From assembly GCA_963682175.1 (NCBI GenBank), contig OY821788.1:17316001-17380000 (forward strand): a stretch of DNA of 64,000 nt, given 5' to 3'. A program made the translations under genes and the position numbers. This document shows, one piece after another, positions 44,132-56,107 of the stretch. The DNA comes from Triglochin maritima. Taxonomy: Eukaryota > Streptophyta > Magnoliopsida > Alismatales > Juncaginaceae. The notes beneath the pieces were generated by a model that worked only from the letters and a program-made list of their open reading frames with translations, was not told where the DNA came from and ran no database searches. The first letter of the stretch is position 1; each line of letters starts with the position of its first letter.

Positions 44132-45521
44132 TGATTGACATCATTTCATGCTCATATTTGTATCTTATATCCATTATCTTTCACCTAAACAATGCTATGT
44201 CACGAGTTTTATGTTTAGTTTTCAGGAATAAATAGGTTTGAAGTGAAGAAACATAAAAGTACCCAAAAGCTGGGAAAAAGGACTGGATTGTGAGATCTGG
44301 GGACCAAGATGCAAGGGAGAAGGACCTGAACGCAAGATAGAGGGACCTAAGAGCAAAACAGAATACTTCACACCATCATGGAGAGTATTTTAGCAATTGG
44401 ATTCGGGTCGGAGCTCCAACAAACGAAGTAGATGCATCAAAGACCACCAAAAGCACAAAGAAAAGCCCAGAATAAAACTCAACTGGATCCGGACATTTTG
44501 GACCGCCAATTGGCGGTCTGGATTAGTCCAGATCCGCCAAGATTTGTCCTGGACTTGTATTAATGTTCGTTGAGGCTATTTTTGGTGTTGGTTTAGTCCC
44601 ACATCGGGGGATTGTCCCGGATTAGCTTTTTCCATGCCTATAAATAGAACTCTTCACCTCCTATTGTAATCACTCCATATTTTAAGTGGCTATTCTTCCT
44701 ACTAAAAGTGAGGCCTTGAAGCACACACTAAAGTAGGAGGATGCTACTTTTAATGTGAGTCATTTCATCAATAAAGTTTTGTGTTTCTTTCATTGTTTAT
44801 TTATGCTTCTTTTATAGTTTGTGCATGTTTTAGTTTAATCGTCTTTTATTTCTAGCTTAGTTTTAATATGCTTTCTTTGCTTAGTTTAATAATTAGTGTA
44901 ATGTTCAGTGAGTAGTTTCATCCCCTTTGGGGGGTGGAGTAGATGTACATACATGCATTAGAGAATGGGATGAATACTTTATTTTTGATGTGTTGATAAA
45001 ACATGAATGTGCTTGCTTGTTTAGGATAGAATTTATAACTTGATGAGTTTTGCCAAAATGATTAGACACCTCTCATGCTTGTTTAGGTTCTGAAATAAAT
45101 AACTTGCATATGTAAATGTTAATCAACTATGTTGGTGAATAGATTGATAGGTTTTGCCATAACATTTAGACACTTCCTATGCTTGATAAACACCACCTTC
45201 ATGTGCTTAAAGAATGTATTCTACACCCACCTCTTTGCATGTGTGCACTCACTCCACCCCTTAGGGGTTTTCCCATTTCTGTATTCCAGCATTCTTCCTT
45301 TGTTCTTAGCTTAGTTATTATTTCATTGTTTGGTTCTTCCTTTCGCATTTCCTACTTCTTAGCGTAGTATAGAGTAGAGTAGCATAAACATCTTTCTCCC
45401 CCTATTTTTGCCACTTGATTTCGTACAAGCAAGAGGCTACTCACCTCCCTGAGGACGACCCGTACTTGCCACCGCTTCATCGCGGCCGTGCACTTGCGGT
45501 TTTAAATAAAACGTTCAATCA
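44132..45521 (+). mobile_element. Gypsy-III 5' LTR
   Basis: 1390 bp, TGATTGACATC...TTCAATCA, with terminal inverted repeat TGATTGA/TCAATCA. Contains the perfect palindrome GACCGCCAATTGGCGGTC at 44501-44518 and the USE/TATA promoter. Confidence 0.92.
44596..44646 (+). promoter_or_regulatory. USE-like element plus TATA box, Gypsy-III 5' LTR
   Basis: GTCCCACATCG at 44596-44606 and TATAAATA at 44639-44646, 32 nt apart, as in the other three LTRs of the family. Confidence 0.65.
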
Positions 45522-45527
45522 AGTTTT

Positions 45528-45545
45528 TGGCGCCGTTACCGGGGA
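45528..45545 (+). other. Gypsy-III primer binding site (tRNA-Asp type)
   Basis: TGGCGCCGTTACCGGGGA lies 6 nt after the LTR end. It differs by one base (A for G) from TGGCGCCGTTGCCGGGGA, the tRNA-Asp-type PBS of Athila elements. Confidence 0.85.
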
Positions 45546-46738
45546 GGTGCCAGTCCAGACTCTTGTTTGGACGATTCGAGTGGATTTAATTTGTGTTGTA
45601 GTTTTTCTTTGTTTCAAAAGACTGGGAATAGCAAGTGGAGGCTACTGGAGAAATTTCCAGACGACCTGAGCACTTCAGACAGCCAATCAGCGGTCGGAGA
45701 CCGCCAATCAGCGGTCTGGTGAGCTCTGTTCATCTTTTAATTTCTTTGTGTTGTTGCTCTAAATGACCTAGTTATCTGGGACTCAATTTGGCATGTTTTG
45801 ACTTATAGTTCGTTCCCAGATCAATAATCAAACATCCTTTAAGAAACTTGGACCCTAAAACTCAAAGCAAAAGACTAGGCATTCTTTCTTGTTTAGGTCA
45901 TGCACCATGTATGTGACTTAAGCATTTAGATTGTCTTTTATTTTAGCTTTATTTTCAGCTGCTGAGTGCTGGCGTGAGGTACGCACCTTCTACTCTCATT
46001 CATGCATTTCGTATGACATGCATTAGTTAGTAGGAAGTGCATTACAACAAGTGTGAGTTGAGCGTTGTTTGGAGAGTTGATTGTTATATTTAGGACTTCA
46101 AAACGCTACTAAGGAGGGGTTGTCCCGTAAAAGATAAGGTGGGGGATTTCATCACCCTTTCCTTCGCCCCCACAAACCACACTAATCAAGAGCCTAATTT
46201 TAAAATCAAGTAGACATTGGCCTAAGGATTTCGGGCGCATTAGGAGAGTGATCCGGTCCCGACCGTCATGACCAGATCGGCGTTGCCCACTTTGTCGATA
46301 GTAGGAGAGACGAGATCCCCGGATCTTGACTCACTTGCTGGGCTTTGTGGTCCTCGTCGTAGGGAGGTGAGGCGTGTTGAGGCCGCGTGACCTCGCAGTT
46401 AGGCGTCGTCTAGCTGTAAGGACCTATAGCGACCTTAGGATTGCTTGAGCCTTGTTTGCTTGTGTGCTTCTACATGTACCCATCCGCCGTAGCATAAGAA
46501 CTTCTTCCCCTTCTCTCCTGAGTCATTCTTTCTCTCCTGTGTTCCCCAGTCTTCTCTTCTACGTACATTCTTTGTTTGAAAAAAAAAACAAAAAAAAGAG
46601 TTTTGGTGTGCATCTTTGTGCATGCTTTCGTGGACACGAGACGAGAGTGGTCGTTTGACGAGGAGCGTTTTCAATCCGGCTTCGGTCATCGATTTCTCGA
46701 CGCCTTCCTCCTCTCGTGTCGCACGTAGTTCGGGTCCA
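45546..46738 (+). other. Gypsy-III leader, noncoding
   Basis: No supported coding. GCCAATCAGCGGTC (45682-45695) and GACCGCCAATCAGCGGTC (45699-45716) are imperfect versions of the LTR palindrome in tandem. An A-rich run lies at 46579-46598. An ATG at 46616 is in frame with gag, but I prefer the one at 46739. Confidence 0.7.
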
Positions 46739-49732
46739 ATGGCTGCTAATTTCCGTGAGGAGGAGCAGTTGCTGGACCCGCCCGCTCGACCTGTTCTTCC
46801 AGTTGTCGTTCCCATACCTCTTCGTGATCGATGCTACCCGAGCCGTACCGCTCTGCCCTCATGCATCGTATTACCAGAGGCTGATGGGAACCATTTTGAG
46901 GTTAAGCCTCAATTCATTTCCAAGCTCCCTCGCTTCACTGGGAAAGGTGACCCGTATATCTTTCTCAGGGAATTTGAGGAGGTCTGTGCTATGTTCAAGC
47001 TCCAACAACTTAGCACAGACTCCATCCATCTTAGGCTCGTTCCTTTTGCATTAAAGGATGATGCCAAGAAGTGGTTGTACAGCAACCAGGCGAATTCCTT
47101 TAGGACTTGGGATGAGTTTCAATCTGCATTCTTCAAGAAGTACTTTCCAAATCATCGGACTCAAAAATTGAGGAACGAAATCAATTCGTTCTATCAACAT
47201 GAGACCGAACCATTTCATGCATATCTAGAGAGGTTCAAAGAGCTACTATCCTCGTGCCCTCACCATGGCATTGAGTTGTGGCATCTTTGTCAGATTGTGT
47301 ATGAGGGTCTTCACATTCCCGTCCCGAACGCTCCTTGAGTCCATGTGTCGAGGAGAGTTCTTGGGAAAGGATGAGAGGGAGGCATGGGCCTTCCTAGAAG
47401 ACCTCGCTGAGAAAACCATGCAATGGGAGAGTGTGAGGGAACCACCTGCATCATCTAGCATAGGAGCAAGGATCGCGAATGCAAACTCACTAGATTGGGT
47501 GCCGCATTTGTTGTCGATACCACTACGGCCACCGAGGCGCGCATGGCGGCCTTAATGCGCCGTATGGATTCGATTGAGCTCCAAAACCAACAAAGTGCAC
47601 CTCACATGTCCACATCTGGTCCAGTTCCTTGTCATTCATGTGGTAGGATAGGTCATGTAGAAAGCGAGTGTGAGTCCATTCCTCCTGAGATGGAGCGTGT
47701 CAACGCCGTCTATGATAGAGCCAGGAATGACCCATACTCATCATCTTATAATCCTGGATGGAGGAACCACCCCAATTTTTCATGGAACCAAACTAATGCC
47801 CCGGGTGGTCCTCCAAACTCCTCTAGACCACCTTACCAATCACACCAACCTCCCATGCATGCACATTCCTATCAGCCACCCCAAGCACAAACCACCAATC
47901 AATCGGGTTTCCTAAATTCCAATAATATGGAAACCCGATTCAATTCGCTTGAGACCTTGACTCGTGGACTTGAAAACTCAATGAAAAATTTTATGTCTAC
48001 CACAAGTCAAGTTCTCACTTCAAATCAACAGACCATGAAATCTCTAGAGCTTCAGATGAGCCAATTGGCTCAGTCTGTACATGAGAGAGAGAGAGGATCT
48101 TTTCCTAGCCAGCCTGAGGCTAACTCCCGTATGTACCAACAACAATACATGCAAAATGAGAATGTGGTACCTCGGGGGAGGCAAGTGAACCATGTGGAGG
48201 AACCTGTTCACCATGTCAATTCCATTGTGACCTTAAGGAATGGAAAACAGGTTGACAATCACATCTCCTTGCCACAACAACCACCATCTATGCAGCCCCT
48301 CAGTGGGAATGGTGGTGAAGAAGATGCTGAGGGTGAGGGTAATACACCAAAGCTTTCTTCTCAGGCACAGCAGAAAACCTACCTTCCAAAAGCTCCCTAT
48401 CCAAGTAGGTTAAACAAAAAGCAGAGTGACAACATGGACAAGATATTAGAGGTGTTTAAGCAAGTGAAGGTTAACATCCCCTTGTTGGATATCATCCAAC
48501 AAATACCTCAATATGCCAAAGTGTTGAAGGATCTCTGCACAACCAAGAGGAAGACCAATGTTCCTAAGAAAGCATTCTTGGCTGCAAATATCAGCTCACT
48601 TTTGTCCAATCCTACCTACACAAAATACAAGGACCCGAGGTGTCCTACAATTTAGTGTACGATAGGGGACACTAGATTGAGCAATGTTTTGCTTGATTTA
48701 GGATCAGCGGTCAACCTCCTCCCATTCTCTGTTTATCAACAGTTGAACTTGGGAGAATTGAAACCAACGAAGATCACCCTCCAATTGGCGGATAGATCCA
48801 TTCGTATTCCCATGGGGATTATCGAGGATGTGCTTATCAAAGTTGGAGATTTTATATTTCCAGTCGATTTTGTTGTCCTCGATACCAATCCTATTGCGAA
48901 CACCCACTCTCAAATACCTTTGATTTTGGGTAGACCATTTCTGGCAACCTCCAATGCCTTGATTAATTGTAGAAATGGTCTCATGAAACTCTCATTCAGT
49001 AACATGAGTGCCGAGTTTCATGTGTTCAACTCTGGTAAGCAACAGGAACCCATGGATGAACCTTTAAATCTAAATCTCATCCGCCAATTGGAGAAAGCAC
49101 CACAAAATCAACGAACACCCCTAACCCCAATGCAACCCATTGAGAATGTGCATGGGCCCAGTGAAAACTCATTGCATGTCTTCGCAATGCAACAGAGTGA
49201 GCTGGCGTCGAACATGAATGTCCAAAGGGAGTGTTCGTTGCATGATTTAGTTGAGAGTACTAGTGAGAGTGAGACACCTCATCATATGCCTATACCAGAA
49301 GGTGTCTCTACCTCATGTCCCATGACCCTTGAGCCATTTGAGCTTCATATTGACTCCAACAAGGACTCACCTATGACCGAGCTTATGTTTGATGATCTAA
49401 ATGATGGTGGGAGGTCCTTGTTGGATAACTTGGGGAGAAGCCCCATTCTTCGTGATGCAGGTCTGCTACATCCATCGAATGAGCTTGAGGGACTCATTCC
49501 GATGCACCCACCTATTGGTTGGACGGTTTTGTTAGATGAGCAACTAAACCCTAGTGAGGCAACACATCATCACTCTTTCATGTTGCCTACACCCGACCAA
49601 TATCATGAGGGGTTCGAGCCTTTCAGCTTTGACCTTTCACCCCTCATGACACCTCAGAGTACCGGTGAAGTTTGCCCATCTCGGCAAGTCTCTGGTCCTC
49701 ATGACTTGATGTTCTCATTTGATGTTCCTTGA
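46739..49732 (+). pseudogene. Gypsy-III gag-protease, one frame with three lesions
   Basis: Start chosen at MAANFREEEQLLDPP. The retrotransposon-Gag domain (KPQFISKLPRFTGKGDPYIF, DDAKKWLYSN, FKKYFPNHRTQKLRNEI) is followed by the zinc knuckle CHSCGRIGHVESEC (47630-47671). Then come the pre-protease segment and the protease LLDLGSAVNLLP (Asp codon 48695). An extra T near 47318 shifts the frame and gives a stop at 47336. A lost G near 47489 restores the original frame. CAG to TAG at 48653-48655 stops it again; Gypsy-II keeps CAG there. The C-terminal about 190 codons after the protease (RQLEKAPQNQRTPLTP to SFDVP) are unfamiliar to me. Not functional as it stands. Confidence 0.87.
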
Positions 49733-51351
49733 CCAAATGATTATGAGAATATCGTTATTGCTGTATATATCTTGTAAAAAAACAAAAAAAAAACAAAAAA
49801 GAAGAAAAAAAACAAAATAATAAAAGACTCCTTCAGTGAGCATCGATTGTTGTGGGCCCCAACCCTTGTGTACTTGGGCCCCAATTTCTTCACGTATTTA
49901 TCTCCCTTCTTCAGCTTCTCACAGGTTTTGAGGGAATTTGGGTTTGTGTCCATCAACATGACCCTGAACGTCCCTTTGTACTTCATGTTGGTGAGATCTT
50001 TCTTTTTTCATGCATATATCCATGTAGTATCTTGTTCGCATTCATTGAGGACAATGCATGAGGTAGGTGTGTGTGTGGGGGGGGGGGGGGTATTTTACGT
50101 GTGTACATATTCGAGTCTTTTTTCTTTGGTTTTGTTTTCTTTTGTGTGTACTGCTAGGGTCATGTTAGTGTGCCGCATTTAACATTGATATATATGCTTG
50201 CCATGATCCTTGGGTGACTTGTCTTCTTATGCTTGCCGAGTGCTTTAAAATTTCCACATTTCTTTCAAAATCTTCATGTGTTTGCGAAAGAAAATGTTTT
50301 GTAGGTTTTGCGTGTGTTCAGCATGTGCAAAACCGTTGAAAGGCAAAGTAAAAAGAAAGCTCCCAAAATTGTCTTGAACTTGATGCATTAGGATTTCTAG
50401 TTTACTGGCTTTAGGTCTTATCGAGTCGTTAGGATGCACCCCGGTTTTCCCTCGGGGGGCGTGTAATCATAGGGTTTCAGCACTCAAACATTTAAAGAAG
50501 TCCACCCTGAACCTAGTGAGTCAAATAATTCGTGTCTGTTAGTATAAGGAAGTTTGTCGTAGTCAAGGGCCCTTAATCTCTTTTTGTGAAACTTAAGTGT
50601 AGGGGTTTTGGTTCCCATGTAGATATATAAATAAGTGGTGTTCTCTCTTCTCGCACGGCTCCTATCACCCGGGAAAGTAGGTCTGAGGGGCCTTTGTGCT
50701 TGGTGCTTTCGAGTCATCTGACTTGGGATGCACCGACCGAACTCCCGTTACACGGGTGGTAGGGATCGCCCTATGTGGAGATTTGGGGGAAGGTGTACAT
50801 GATAGTGTAAGTCCTCATAGGCAATGATGCACGAAACCTGACCCTGGGAGAATCAAACACCAACCAATAAAATGCTCCAAAGAAAAAGAAAAAAAAAGAA
50901 AAAGGAAAAAAAAGAAGAAAAAAAGAGTCAAATAAGAACCAAAATGGACTTTACACATTGTATCACATTCAGAAGTTAAGGTTGTCCATGTCTTTCACTT
51001 AAGTCCTAGACTAACTCTCACGAATAACTCATTAGGCTAGGTGTGTGGACCGATTACATATATAGAGTCGACCCGTAGTATTACCGCGTCCCATGATCGA
51101 CAAAATAAGTCCAACGAGTCGTGTAGCTAGATTGATTAATGCATCTTGTTCGGTTTTTGTGGGTATATCCGCTGAAAACCCTCAGGAGACAACACTGCTC
51201 CTCCTTGGCAACAGGGAGGTTTAACGGCTTCTTGCACGTGCTAAGTGCAACCGTGATTCCTACGAAAGTGAGTTAGGATTTCTTGTTTTTCGCATGCTTT
51301 TCTCTTTCTTTGTTTTGCTCGGGACTAGCAAAAGTTAGGTGTGGGGGTATT
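49733..51351 (+). other. Noncoding region between Gypsy-III protease and 3' LTR
   Basis: No coding. Features: an A-rich tract (49777-49823), GGTAGGTGTGTGTG followed by a G13 run (about 50077-50089) resembling a second PPT, an A/G tract at 50879-50928, and the terminal PPT AAAAGTTAGGTGTGGGGGTA near 51330-51349. Collinear with 19658-21192. Confidence 0.8.
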
Positions 51352-52740
51352 TGATTGAATCATTTCATGCTCATATTTGTATCTTATATCCATTATCTTT
51401 CACCTAAACAATGCTATGTCACGAGTTTTATGTTTAGTTTTCAGGAATAAATAGGTTTGAAGAGATAAAACATAAAAGTACCCAAAAGCTGGGAAAAAGG
51501 ACTGGATTGTGAGATCTGGGGACCAAGATGCAACGGAGAAGGACCTGAACGCAAGATAGAGGGACCTAAGAGCAAAACAGAATACTTCACACCATCATGG
51601 GGAGTATTTTAGCAATTGGATTCGGGTCGGAGCTCCAACAAACGAAGTAGATGCATCAAAGACCACCAAAAGCACAAAGAAAAGCCCAGAATAAAACTCA
51701 ACTGGATCCGGACATTTTGGACCGCCAATTGGCGGTCTGGATTAGTCCAGATCCGCCAAGATTTGTCCTGGACTTGTATTAATGTTCGTTGAGGCTATTT
51801 TTGGTGTTGGTTTAGTCCCACATCGGGGGATTGTCCCGGATTAGCTTTTTCCATGCCTATAAATAGAACTCTTCACCTCCTATTGTAATCACTCCATATT
51901 TTAAGTGGCTATTCTTCCTACTAGAAGTGAGGCCTTGAAGCACACACTAAAGTAGGAGGATGCTACTTTTAATGTGAGTCATTTTATCAATAAAGTTTTG
52001 TGTTTCTTTCATTGTTTATTTATGCTTCTTTTATAGTTTGTGCATGTTTTAGTTTAATCGTCTTTTATTTCTAGCTTAGTTTTAATATGCTTTCTTTGCT
52101 TAGTTTAATAATTAGTGTAATGTTCAGTGAGTAGTTTCATCCCCTTTGGGGGTGGAGTAGATGTACATACATGCATTAGAGAATGGGATGAATGCTTTAT
52201 TTTTTATGTGTTGATAAAACATGAATGTATGCTTGCTTGTTTAGGATAGAATTTATAACTTGATGAGTTTTGCCAAAATGATTAGACACCTCTCATGCTT
52301 GTTTAGGTTCTGAAATAAATGACTTGCATATGTAAATGTTAATCAACTATGTTGGTGAATAGATTGATAGGTTTTGCCATAACATTTAGACACTTCCTAT
52401 GCTTGATAAACACCACCTTCATGTGCTTAAAGAATGTATTCTACACCCACCTCTTTGCATGTGTGCACTCACTCCACCCCTTAGGGGTTTTCCCATTTCT
52501 GTATTCCAGCATTCTTCCTTTGTTCTTAGCTTAGTTATTATTTCATTGTTTGGTTCTTCCTTTCGCATTTCCTACTTCTTAGCGTAGTATAGAGTAGAGT
52601 AGCATAAACATCTTTCTCCCCCTATTTTTGCCACTTGATTTCGTACAAGCAAGAGACTACTCACCTCCCTGAGGACGACCCGTACTTGCCACCGCTTCAT
52701 CGCGGTCGTGCACTTGCGGTTTTAAATAAAACGTTCAACA
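51352..52740 (+). mobile_element. Gypsy-III 3' LTR
   Basis: 1389 bp, starting TGATTGAATC and ending TTCAACA (the terminal CAATCA has lost two bases, as in Gypsy-II). Palindrome GACCGCCAATTGGCGGTC at 51720-51737. Confidence 0.92.
51815..51865 (+). promoter_or_regulatory. USE-like element plus TATA box, Gypsy-III 3' LTR
   Basis: GTCCCACATCG at 51815-51825, TATAAATA at 51858-51865, 32-nt gap. It could drive read-through into the downstream satellite on the + strand; this is inference. Confidence 0.62.
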
Positions 52741-53742
52741 TGCTCTTTCTTCTTTTCCTCTCCGTCACCTTCACTCTCTCTCACTCCTCTCGTTCTCCTT
52801 CTCTCTCCCCCTTCTCCTTCCCTATATTTCCCTCTCTACTTCTCCTTCTCCCTCCCTCTTTCCTTCTCTCCTTCCCTTCCAGTCTCCTCTTCCTTCTCTC
52901 TCTCCTTCTCCTTGTCTTTCTCCGTCTAGCTCACTTACTGACTCACTCACTCTTTCTCTCTCACTCCTTCTCTTTCTCTCTCTCCTCTCTCCACTTCTCG
53001 CTCTAATTCACTCTCTCCTTCTCTGTTTCACTCCCTCCTTGTCGCTCTCCTTCTCCCTCTCTATCCTTCTCTATTGTTCTCTCTGCTTCTCCATCTCTCC
53101 TTGCCTTTCTCACTCTCTCCCCCTCCGTCCACCTCTCCTCTCTCTCCTTCTCCTTCTAGCTCTCTCTCTCCGTCCTTCTCTCCTTGTTTCCCCATTTCCT
53201 TCTCTCTCGTCCCACACTCTCCTCTCTCTCTCCCCTCCTTCTCCTTGTTTTTCACTCTCTTGTTGTCCCGCGCTCTCTCCTTCCCACTCCACTCTCTAAT
53301 TCTCTCTTCCCTTCTATCTTCTCTCTCTTTATCCCTCACATCTTCGTCTTCCATCTCCTTCCCTCTCTCTCCTTCTCCTCTACTTCAATACGTCTCCTTC
53401 TCCTTCCCCTTCTCCTTCTCTCTCCCTCGCTTGCCTTCTCCTCTTGCTTCTCTCCCTCTCTCTCCTTCTCCTTCCCATCTCCACTCTTCTCCATCTCTCC
53501 GTCTCCTTCTCTCTCCTTCTTCCTCCTTCCCTCCCCCATCTCCCTCTACTTCTCTCTCCTTGTCCATCTCTCTCTCCCCTCCTCTCTCACTCTATCGTAC
53601 TTTCTCGCTCTCCTCCTCCTCCTTCTCTCTCTTTCCTTCTCTCTCTCCTCCTCCTTCTCTCTCTTTCCTTCTCTCTCTCCTCCTCCTCTATCTCTCATCT
53701 CCTCGTCTCCTTCTCGCTCTCCTCCCCTCTCACTCCCATTGT

Positions 53743-53781
<39 letters not shown>

Positions 53782-56064
53782 TATCTACTCTCCCCTTCTC
53801 CATCTCTCCGTGTGCCCTTATTCTTCTCTCCTTGCCCTCTCTCTTGTTCTCCTTCTCCCTCCTCCTCTACCCTTCTTCTCCCTCCTCCTCTCCCCCCTTC
53901 TCTTTCTCTGATCTCTCTCCTTCTGCTTCACTTGTCTTTCTCTCTCCTCCTCCGTCTTGTTTTCCTCTCCGTCACCTTCACTCTCTCTCACTCCTCTCGT
54001 TCTCTCTCCCCCTTCTCCTTCCCTCTATTTCTCTCTCTACTTCTCCTTCTCCCTCCCTCTTTCCTTCTCTCCTTCCCTTCCAGTCTCCTCTTCCTTCTCT
54101 CTCTCCTTCACCTTGTCTTTCTCCGTCTAGCTCACTTACCGACTCCCTCACTCTTTCTCCCTCTCTCCTTCTCTTTCTCTCTCTCCTCTCTCCACTTCTC
54201 GCTCTAATTCACTCTCTCCCCTTCTCCGTTTCACTCCCTCCTTGTCGCTCTCCTTCTCCCTCTCTCTCCTTCTCTATTGTTCTCTCTGCTTCTCCATCTC
54301 TCCTTGCCCTTCTAACTCTCTCCCCCTCCGTCCACCTCTCCTCTCTCTCCTTCTAGCTCTCTCTCTCCGTCCCTCTCTCCTTGTTTCCCCATTTCCTTCT
54401 CTCTCGTCCCACACTCTCATTCTCTTTCTCCCCTCCTTTCCTTGTTTTTCACTCTCTTGTTGTCCCGCGCTCTCTCCTTCCCACTCCACTCTCTAATTCT
54501 CTCTTCTCTTCTATCTTCTCTCTCCTTATCCCTCACTCTTCGTCTTCCATCTCCTTCCCTCTCTCTCTTTCTCCTCTACTTCAATACCTCTCCTTCTCTT
54601 TCCCCTTCTCATTCTCTCTCCCTCGCTTGCCTTCTCCTCTTGCTTCTCTCCCTCTCTCTCCTTCTCCTTCCCATCTCCACTCTTCTACCTCTCTCCGTCT
54701 CCTTCTCTCTCCTTCTTCCTCCTTCCCTCCCCCATCTCCGTCTACTTCTCTCTCCTTGTCCATCTCTCTCTCCCCTCCTCTCTCACTCTATCGTACTCTC
54801 TCGCTCTCCTCCTCCTTCTCTCTCTTTCCTTCTCTCTTTCCTCCTCCTCTATCTCTCCTCTCCTCGTCTCCTTCTCGCTCTCCTCCCCTCTCACTCCCAT
54901 TGTCCTTCTCTCTCTCTCTGTCTCTCCTTATCTACTCTCCCCTTCTCCTTCTCTCCGTGTGCCCTTATTCTTCTCTCCTTGCCCTCTCTCTTGTTCTCCT
55001 TCTCCCTCCTCCTCTCCCCTTCTTCTCCCTCCTCCTCTCCCTCCTTCTCTTTCTCTCATCTCTCTCCTTCTGCTTCGCTTGTCCTTCTCTCTCCTCCTCC
55101 CTCTTCTTTTCCTCTCCGTCACCTTCACTCTCTCTCACTTCTCTCGTTCTCCTTCTCTCTCCCCCTTCTCCTTCCCTCTATTTCTCTCTCTACTTCTCTT
55201 TCTCCCTCCCTCTTTCCTTCTCTCCTTCCCATCCAGTCTCCTCTTCCTTCTCTCTCTCCTTCTCCTTGTCTTTCTCCGTCTAGCTCACTTACCGACTCCC
55301 TCACTCTTTCTCCCTCTCTCCTTCTCTTTCTCTCCCTCCCCTCTCCACTTCTCGCTCTAATTCATTCTTTCCCCTTCTCCGTTTCACCCCCTCCTTGTCG
55401 CTCTCCTTCTCCATCTCTCTCCTTCTCTATTGTTCTCTCTGCTTCTCCATCTCTCCTTGCCCTTCTCACTCTCTCCCCCTCCGTCCACCTCTCCTCTCTC
55501 TCCTTCTCCTTATACCTCTCTCTCCGTCCCTCTCTCCTTGTTTCCCCATTTCCTTCTCTCTCGTCCCACACTCTTCTTCTCTCTCTCCCCTCCTTCTCCT
55601 TGTTTTTCACTCTCTTGTTGTCTCGCGCTCTCTCCTTCCCACTCCACTCTCTGATTCTCTCTTCCCTTCTATCTTCTCTCTCCTTATCCCTCACTCTTCG
55701 TCTTCCATCTCCTTCCCTCTCCCTCCTCCTCCTCTACTTCAATACCTCTCCTTCTCTTTCCCCTTCTCCTTCTCTCTCCCTCGCTTGCCTTCTCCTCTTG
55801 CTTCTCTCCCTCTCTCTCCTTCTCCTTCCCATCTCCACTCTTCTCCCTCTCTCCGTCTCCTTCTCTCTCCTTCTTCCTCCTTCCCTCCCCCATCTCCCTC
55901 TTCTTCTCTCTCCTTGTCCATCTCTCTCTCCCCTCCTCTCTCACTCTATCGTACTCTCTCGCTCTCCTCCTCCTTCTTCTCTCTCTTTCCTTCTCTCTCT
56001 CCTCCTCCTCAATCTCTCCTCTCATCGTCTCCTTCTCGCTCTCCTCCCCTCTCACTCCCATTGT

Positions 56065-56107
<43 letters not shown>

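Larger units (their letters stand above)
44132..52740 (+). mobile_element. Gypsy-III: Athila-like Gag-Pro element with both LTRs
   Basis: 8.6 kb with a 5' LTR (44132-45521), a tRNA-Asp-type PBS, a leader, a gag-protease frame (46739-49732), a 1.6-kb noncoding region, a PPT and a 3' LTR (51352-52740). No RT, RNase H, integrase or env-like frame exists, so it would depend on another element. The protease neighbourhood (ADRSIRIPMGIIEDVLIKV, FIFPVDFVVLD, LILGRPFLAT) is of the Athila/Tat kind. The LTRs differ by about a dozen substitutions in 1390 bp. TSD: TCCTC on the left, TGCTC on the right (one change), followed by the expected satellite CCTCTTCTTTTCC. Confidence 0.92.

Noticed and set aside
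46616..46738. Upstream ATG at 46616 as the gag start
   Set aside because: In frame, but the extra residues lack Gag similarity and follow an A-rich leader tract; MAANFREEEQ at 46739 is more plausible.
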